A stretch of 64,000 bases of DNA from Anastrepha obliqua (lineage: Eukaryota > Arthropoda > Insecta > Diptera > Tephritidae), in assembly GCF_027943255.1 (NCBI RefSeq), contig NC_072895.1, positions 40,522,001 to 40,586,000 of the forward strand. Direction: 5' to 3'. Under the pieces are notes generated by a model that was given only the letters and a program-made list of their open reading frames with translations, searched no databases and was not told the DNA's origin. Within the stretch, counting starts at the first letter, position 1. The number at the start of each line of letters is the position of its first letter. The position numbers and the translations under genes were made by a program. Positions 27,401 to 33,400 of the stretch are shown here, one piece after another.

Positions 27401-30400
27401 ATGTATGTATGTGTATAAACGCAGTTTCAAGAAGTTTTCTGTACGGTTCTCGATTAACTCTATATATAATTTATGTTTAATATGTCATGTAGTGTCTCAC
27501 ACATATCGTCCAAGCGCCCATTCTGTGTCCACTGTGTCTCCTTTTTAATTTAAATTTTTTCAATTTATTTCACCTTATGTCCGAAACTGGTTTCCGATCG
27601 TCCAGCCGCGGCTTAACGCAGTGGGCATATGAAACGATATTGCTCCTACATACAATTTGTATGTATGTATTTGTACATATGCGTTGTGACAGCACTTAAG
27701 TACGTATATGTACGTGTATGTATGTAGATTGGTGTACCAAATATTTTGCATAAGTCATGGATGACAGTAACCAATATTTGGTCTGCTAAAGATTATGAAG
27801 TGTATTGCTTATTCTTCTGTTGTATTTTATATGGTACAAATATCTGCGTGCACATTAGGTCAGGTCGATTTTTTCATGTCACCGTGTAAAACAATTACAA
27901 ACACAAGGCTATACATCAGACTTCTGTCTGGGTTTCATTGGCACTCGAGCCCGTGGAATTCTTACATTAGATTTATTGGAGGTTTGCATTTCGTCCTCGT
28001 GGTCTGTTGTGCCCTCTACTCATCACAGTACCTGGGGTTTTTAGCCTGACGTTTTCGGAGCCACCAAATCTCAAAGGAGCACCACCTGTGCCTTTCTTCT
28101 GGCTGCAAATGGCCGAGATATCTCAACCTTCTCCGCGCTATAGCGCTGCATTCAAGGAGATGCTGCAGTGGAGTCTCCTGGGATTGGTCGCAGAAACGAC
28201 AAGAGCCCGTGAGCATTCTCAGTTCATCCTTGGGGAGAGTAATGAGTTTTTAAACCTCCCTTGATTGTACCCAAATTAATCGGATGCCATTGTGTGTTTC
28301 TAACGATATACACAAGGACCAGTCAGAACTTCATCTAACAGGTTCACAAAGCCTTGAGTACCGCTCGATTCGCTCATTCCGGAAGTTCCTGTCTAAGTTA
28401 TTCTCTGCATATAGAAAGACGGGCACACCTTCGCTTGGAAGATGATTGGAAAACTATCCATCGGCACGGAACGCTTGGTTCTGGGGCCATATAAAGCCAT
28501 TAAATCATTACCAAATCCCTTTGAAACGCTTAACATTTGGGGAAAAAGTGCTTCAATTTCAAATTATTCTCGAACGGCAATGTTTGCTTTTGTTAATCTT
28601 GAATTGTTGTGCGAACGCAGCAAGTTTGAGTTCCATCGTCATTACATAGGCTTATTTAACTTCAAGGTTAAGGAGATCTGGCAATATTTTTGGCACAGGA
28701 GAATAGGTCGGATTTTGTTTTTTTTTTTTTTTGTATTTAATAAAACCTGATTATAATCGTTGTTTGTTTGTTGGCGGCCGCCGTAGCCGAATGGGTTGGT
28801 GCGTGACTAACATTCGCAATTCACAGAGTGAACGTCGGTTCGAACCTCGGTGAAACACCAAAATTAAGAAAAACATTTTTCTAATAGCGGTCACCCCTTG
28901 GCAGGCAATGGTAAACCTCCGAGAGTATTTCTGCCATGAAAAAGCTCCTCATAAACATATCTGCCGTTCGGAGTCGGCTTAAAACTATAGGTCCCTCCAT
29001 TTGTGGAACAACATCAAGACGCACACCACAAATAGGAGGAGGAGCTCGGCCAAACACCCAAAAAGGGTGTACGCGCCAATTAAGGGATAACATTACTCTA
29101 CGATTTGAAAAAAAAAATTTAATATTTTATTATTTTTATTGTTAAAAAACAAAATATGTATCTATAACTGGTCTTATAAGGAAACATATAAGATTTTTCA
29201 AAAGGTTCAATTTCAGTCACAAAATGGCTCCCGATTAGAAGGCCGCCTAGACCTATCGGATACAATCTATCTAAAGAAACTGCAACGAATTAAAAAAAGA
29301 CAAAATAATAAACCATTTGCAAAATCAAAAGAAATTTAATGAACAAATGAAAAAAAATACACTAAAAGAAATATAAAACAATCGATTCAAAACAAAAACG
29401 TTTCAACACCATTTAAAAATAAGACGAAAGAAATCATAAAAAACTAGAAGCTGCTGTAATAACGGTAGTCTTACAGCACAGTTTTACGTCAAAATACAGT
29501 CTGATCTCACAATACGCTGACGTTTTGTGGATTATAAAAAAAGTTCGTTTAACGCTTTCGCCGCAGCGCCTCGGAGCCAAAAAACCCCAAGAACCAGACC
29601 ATTAAATTCCTACGTAAAATCATTTGCTTAGACCGAAAATCCACATCATTTTGTTTCCGTCATGTAATTTTTGAGATATCCTCAAATAATGGTATGGAAA
29701 AAGATAGATTATAAAAATTTCTAATATCTGAAGAATCCATTAACCGATCAAAATATATATAATATATTATACCTATTATATATCCAATTAGAGATATTTA
29801 AATTTGTTAACTTTCGTGTAGTCTAATTTTGTATGCGATTTAAAAAATTTAATATTTTTTTACTCTACTAACTAATTTTTGCTTTTAAATATGTAATTAT
29901 TTCTGAAGTTTAGATCCTTTGAAAATGCAATAGATTTTATGAATAAACAAGAATAAAATTTAAAATACATTTTTCTTGTGCTTCTTGGAGTTTTCAAGAT
30001 ACCATACAATCACTCACAACGTATTTGATGCAGTTGCGATTTTTTTGTAAAGAGTTCAATATATCATAATATTTTGCGAAAATTTTGTTTTATTTCATTT
30101 CTTGTCACAAATCACAAAATGTGTTGACTCAATTACATATACATATGTACTACAAAAAAAAAATACAAAAACTTTCAAGAATTCACGACGTAGCTTCAAT
30201 GATACAGTTAAAATAAACGCAACTTTTTATTTATAATTTGTAAAATTTTAAGGTATTTAGTACTTATTTGGGTATCCTTTATTATTAATTTCCGCTCGAA
30301 GTCTACTTGGCATGGAGTCGACTAATTGTGGATTCTGGACTAATTTGGTTCCACTCTTCAAGTACCGCTTTTTTAAGATCAGATTTTTTATGGATGTCTT

Positions 30401-33400
30401 TTTTTCCTATATTTGTCTTCAAAACCGACCACAATTTTTCAATGGCATTCAAATCAGGTGATTGTGCTGAAGTTTCATTAATGTGATCACATTTATATAT
30501 TAACCATGTTTGTATTATCCGTGACTTGTGCTTAGGGTCGTTAGCTTGATAAAAGTGAAATTTAGCTTCAAAGTGTAATTTTCTAGCGCTTTGAACCAAA
30601 TTTTCTTGTAGGAGTTTTAAATAAACATAATTGTCCATTGTTTTTTCAACGCTCAAACCATAACGTTGCCACCGACGTGTTTTATAGTAGCTCGCAAATT
30701 TTAGGGTTGGAGTTCCGTATTGGCCCCGCGCCTTGTAAAAGGTCCGCCATTTGGTCCAAATAAGTTTATTTTTACCGCGTCTATGAAAAGTACGATCCTC
30801 CAAAATGTTGGGGTCTTATTTCAATAGTCACGCGAAAACTGCTTATATTTTTTGCACTTACGAAATGTTCATCACGAGCTATTCTACCATTTAAATTTGC
30901 TTCTCTCAGTACTCTTCGAACAGTTTCTGGATGATAAGTCTTACTTAAATCTTTTTCAGTGAACTAATGCAATTTCGTTTGTTGAAACTTGCTCCGGAAA
31001 TAACGGTGCTTTTAACTGCATCATTTAGGCTGTGGCGTGAATTCTCTGTATGTTTTGCCTTCTTTGCATTACAATGCAATGAGTGGCCACTTTTAGTGTA
31101 TTTTGTGTTGAGAGAGGCAATAGAACAAAATTAGTTAGATACTCGTATCTGCTTACTCTGTTTCTACATTTTCGCAAAATATTATGAAATATAGAACACT
31201 TTACAAGAAAGCCGTATCTGCATCAAATAAGGTGTGAGTGCCTGTATGTTATTTCTTCTTGTTATTTTTTCTATTTGATACCAGCATTCTTGAAAAATTA
31301 TTAAAGCTGTTGTTAATATGTAATTTTATAATTAAGATTTTTTTTTTCCTTGTTCACTCCACTCGGGTGCATAGGGCCTCGACAAGACTCAGCCTTGCGG
31401 TAGTTTCTTTAATCTGTTTTGACAGGGTAGGTGATAAGCCTGCCGCTACAATTTAGATTTATTACTGTTTGTATTTTGTTACTCAAAGACCCAACTCATG
31501 AAATCACAAAAATCATTTCTGTGTTGGGGAATAATTTTTAAATTTGTAAATCTTAAAAACTTTTAATTCTGATGAAAAATGATGTGAAGTAACGCGAATA
31601 TCTTCACAATTTCATTTCCTTTTTGAAGTAAATACCCATTTCCCAAAATGGTGCATTCTACGAAATTTTATATGAAAAAGTTCATACTTCCAAAAACAGT
31701 AGTATATATAATACATAAATAACAAGAATTTTTTCCAGTTTTTGCAATTTACAAAAGTCCTGCATTTGTTATAAAGAGAAAATGCACCGTCTTAAAAAAA
31801 TTGTCAAAAATCAACGCGTGTTTTCAGTGACTTATTCGAAATTTTTCTAAAAATTATGATTACAATTCTTGAAATTTTGATGAAAATTTGTGGATTTTTT
31901 TTTTTGTAATTTGTACAATATTTGAAAATGGGATTTATGTAATTACCAGTAGTTTAGAAAAATCGAACTATAATTTCATAAAAAAATTATTAAAACTAAA
32001 TATAATAAAAATAAATAAATTCTACAAAATTGTCTATAAGTCCCTGTGCTACAGTTACTTAATGCCACTACATATAAATACTTTCGATTCTGCAAAAATT
32101 CTAAGCTAGAAATTGCCCCACTGCTCTTGGGTACTTTTGCTCTACCTTAATACATATATACGCATACATATGTACATACATACATTTTACTTAAATTGGT
32201 TAAAACTAAAAAATCACATTCTCATAACAAAATTACTCAATACAATATTTAGAGTACGGCTTACCGCTGAATAGGACGAAGACATGCGCGGGAGCAATTG
32301 ACGGTATTTATTTATTTGTTTAAGCAGGAGTGGTATTGCTTTTTCATATTTACATGTAGGCACTGTGAGTGTAATATTTATTACGCAATTGTTTGTTTTT
32401 ACGAGTGAGTTTTCTGCAGCGCAAAAAAAACTTTACTAACGAATTACTCAACCAGTCCAAAGTAAAGCTGGTAACAGTCTAACTCATAGTTGATATTTGT
32501 CTTTTTTAAAGACAACTAAATTGGCTTAAAAATTATACCTTTAAAAAAAGGGCACTTTCTCCGAAATTAAAAAAAAAAAAATCCAAAACTCATTTGCGAA
32601 TTAGGGTGCAAAACTAAAAAATGTTGGCGATTTTCGCCGCAAATATTAAATTTGTTATACTATATTATCAGATTTATGCCAAAATATTTTGAAAAAATAT
32701 TAAGATAAACGTGAGCCGGTGAAATTTAAAATACCTTCAAATATCGAGTTTTTTATAACTAAAATTGGTTTTTTGAAAATATTATTCACAAAAAATTACT
32801 TCAGACAGTGCAGGATTTAAGCTTAATAGATCTGCTTAAGAATTGTAAAAAAAATTAGTTAAAAAATGTAATGAGATTTTTGCTGCTATTTTTGACTTTT
32901 TTGGAAGATAAGTTAGAGGAACATTTTAGTAACTCAGCCAACTCTTGACGGATTTAGACTTCTAAGGTATCATTGGGAAGTTATCGAACCCGCTTTGTTT
33001 CTTGGAAAAATAACTCCTGAAGTCACTACAAAAATTTTCGCTTTTTGAATATCAGTATTTTGGCTTAAACATTTTTATGCAGCTTAAAATTTATAATTTT
33101 TGCAAGTGGAGTTGTAGGTCAATCATATTTGACACTTGTGAACTGAGCAGCTGTAGTATGCAAGCAGACAAATAATGCAACGCCTAAAGATCAAAATATT
33201 TATTTATTTATTTTTTAGTAATATAAAATGGCGCTAGTATCTACTCGTAAGACTATCGGCCTAGAAGATCAAAATAATGATTTTCTTTACGCAAAATATT
33301 TTTTTTTTATTATTTTGTAAAAAAGTTGTTCAAAAACAAAATTGGATGAAGTGATACTATTTACCGATTTTCAGTAGTATTTTCAAGTCGGTCTAGCCGA

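Noticed and set aside
12060..27420. TACATA/TATG-rich stretches as CRISPR or regulatory arrays
   Set aside because: They are simple microsatellites with no unique spacers, common in fly introns.
28784..28847. A functional tRNA gene (good A and B boxes)
   Set aside because: The same head recurs many times attached to one non-tRNA body and AT tail. No acceptor-stem pairing or terminator is apparent, so it is a SINE.
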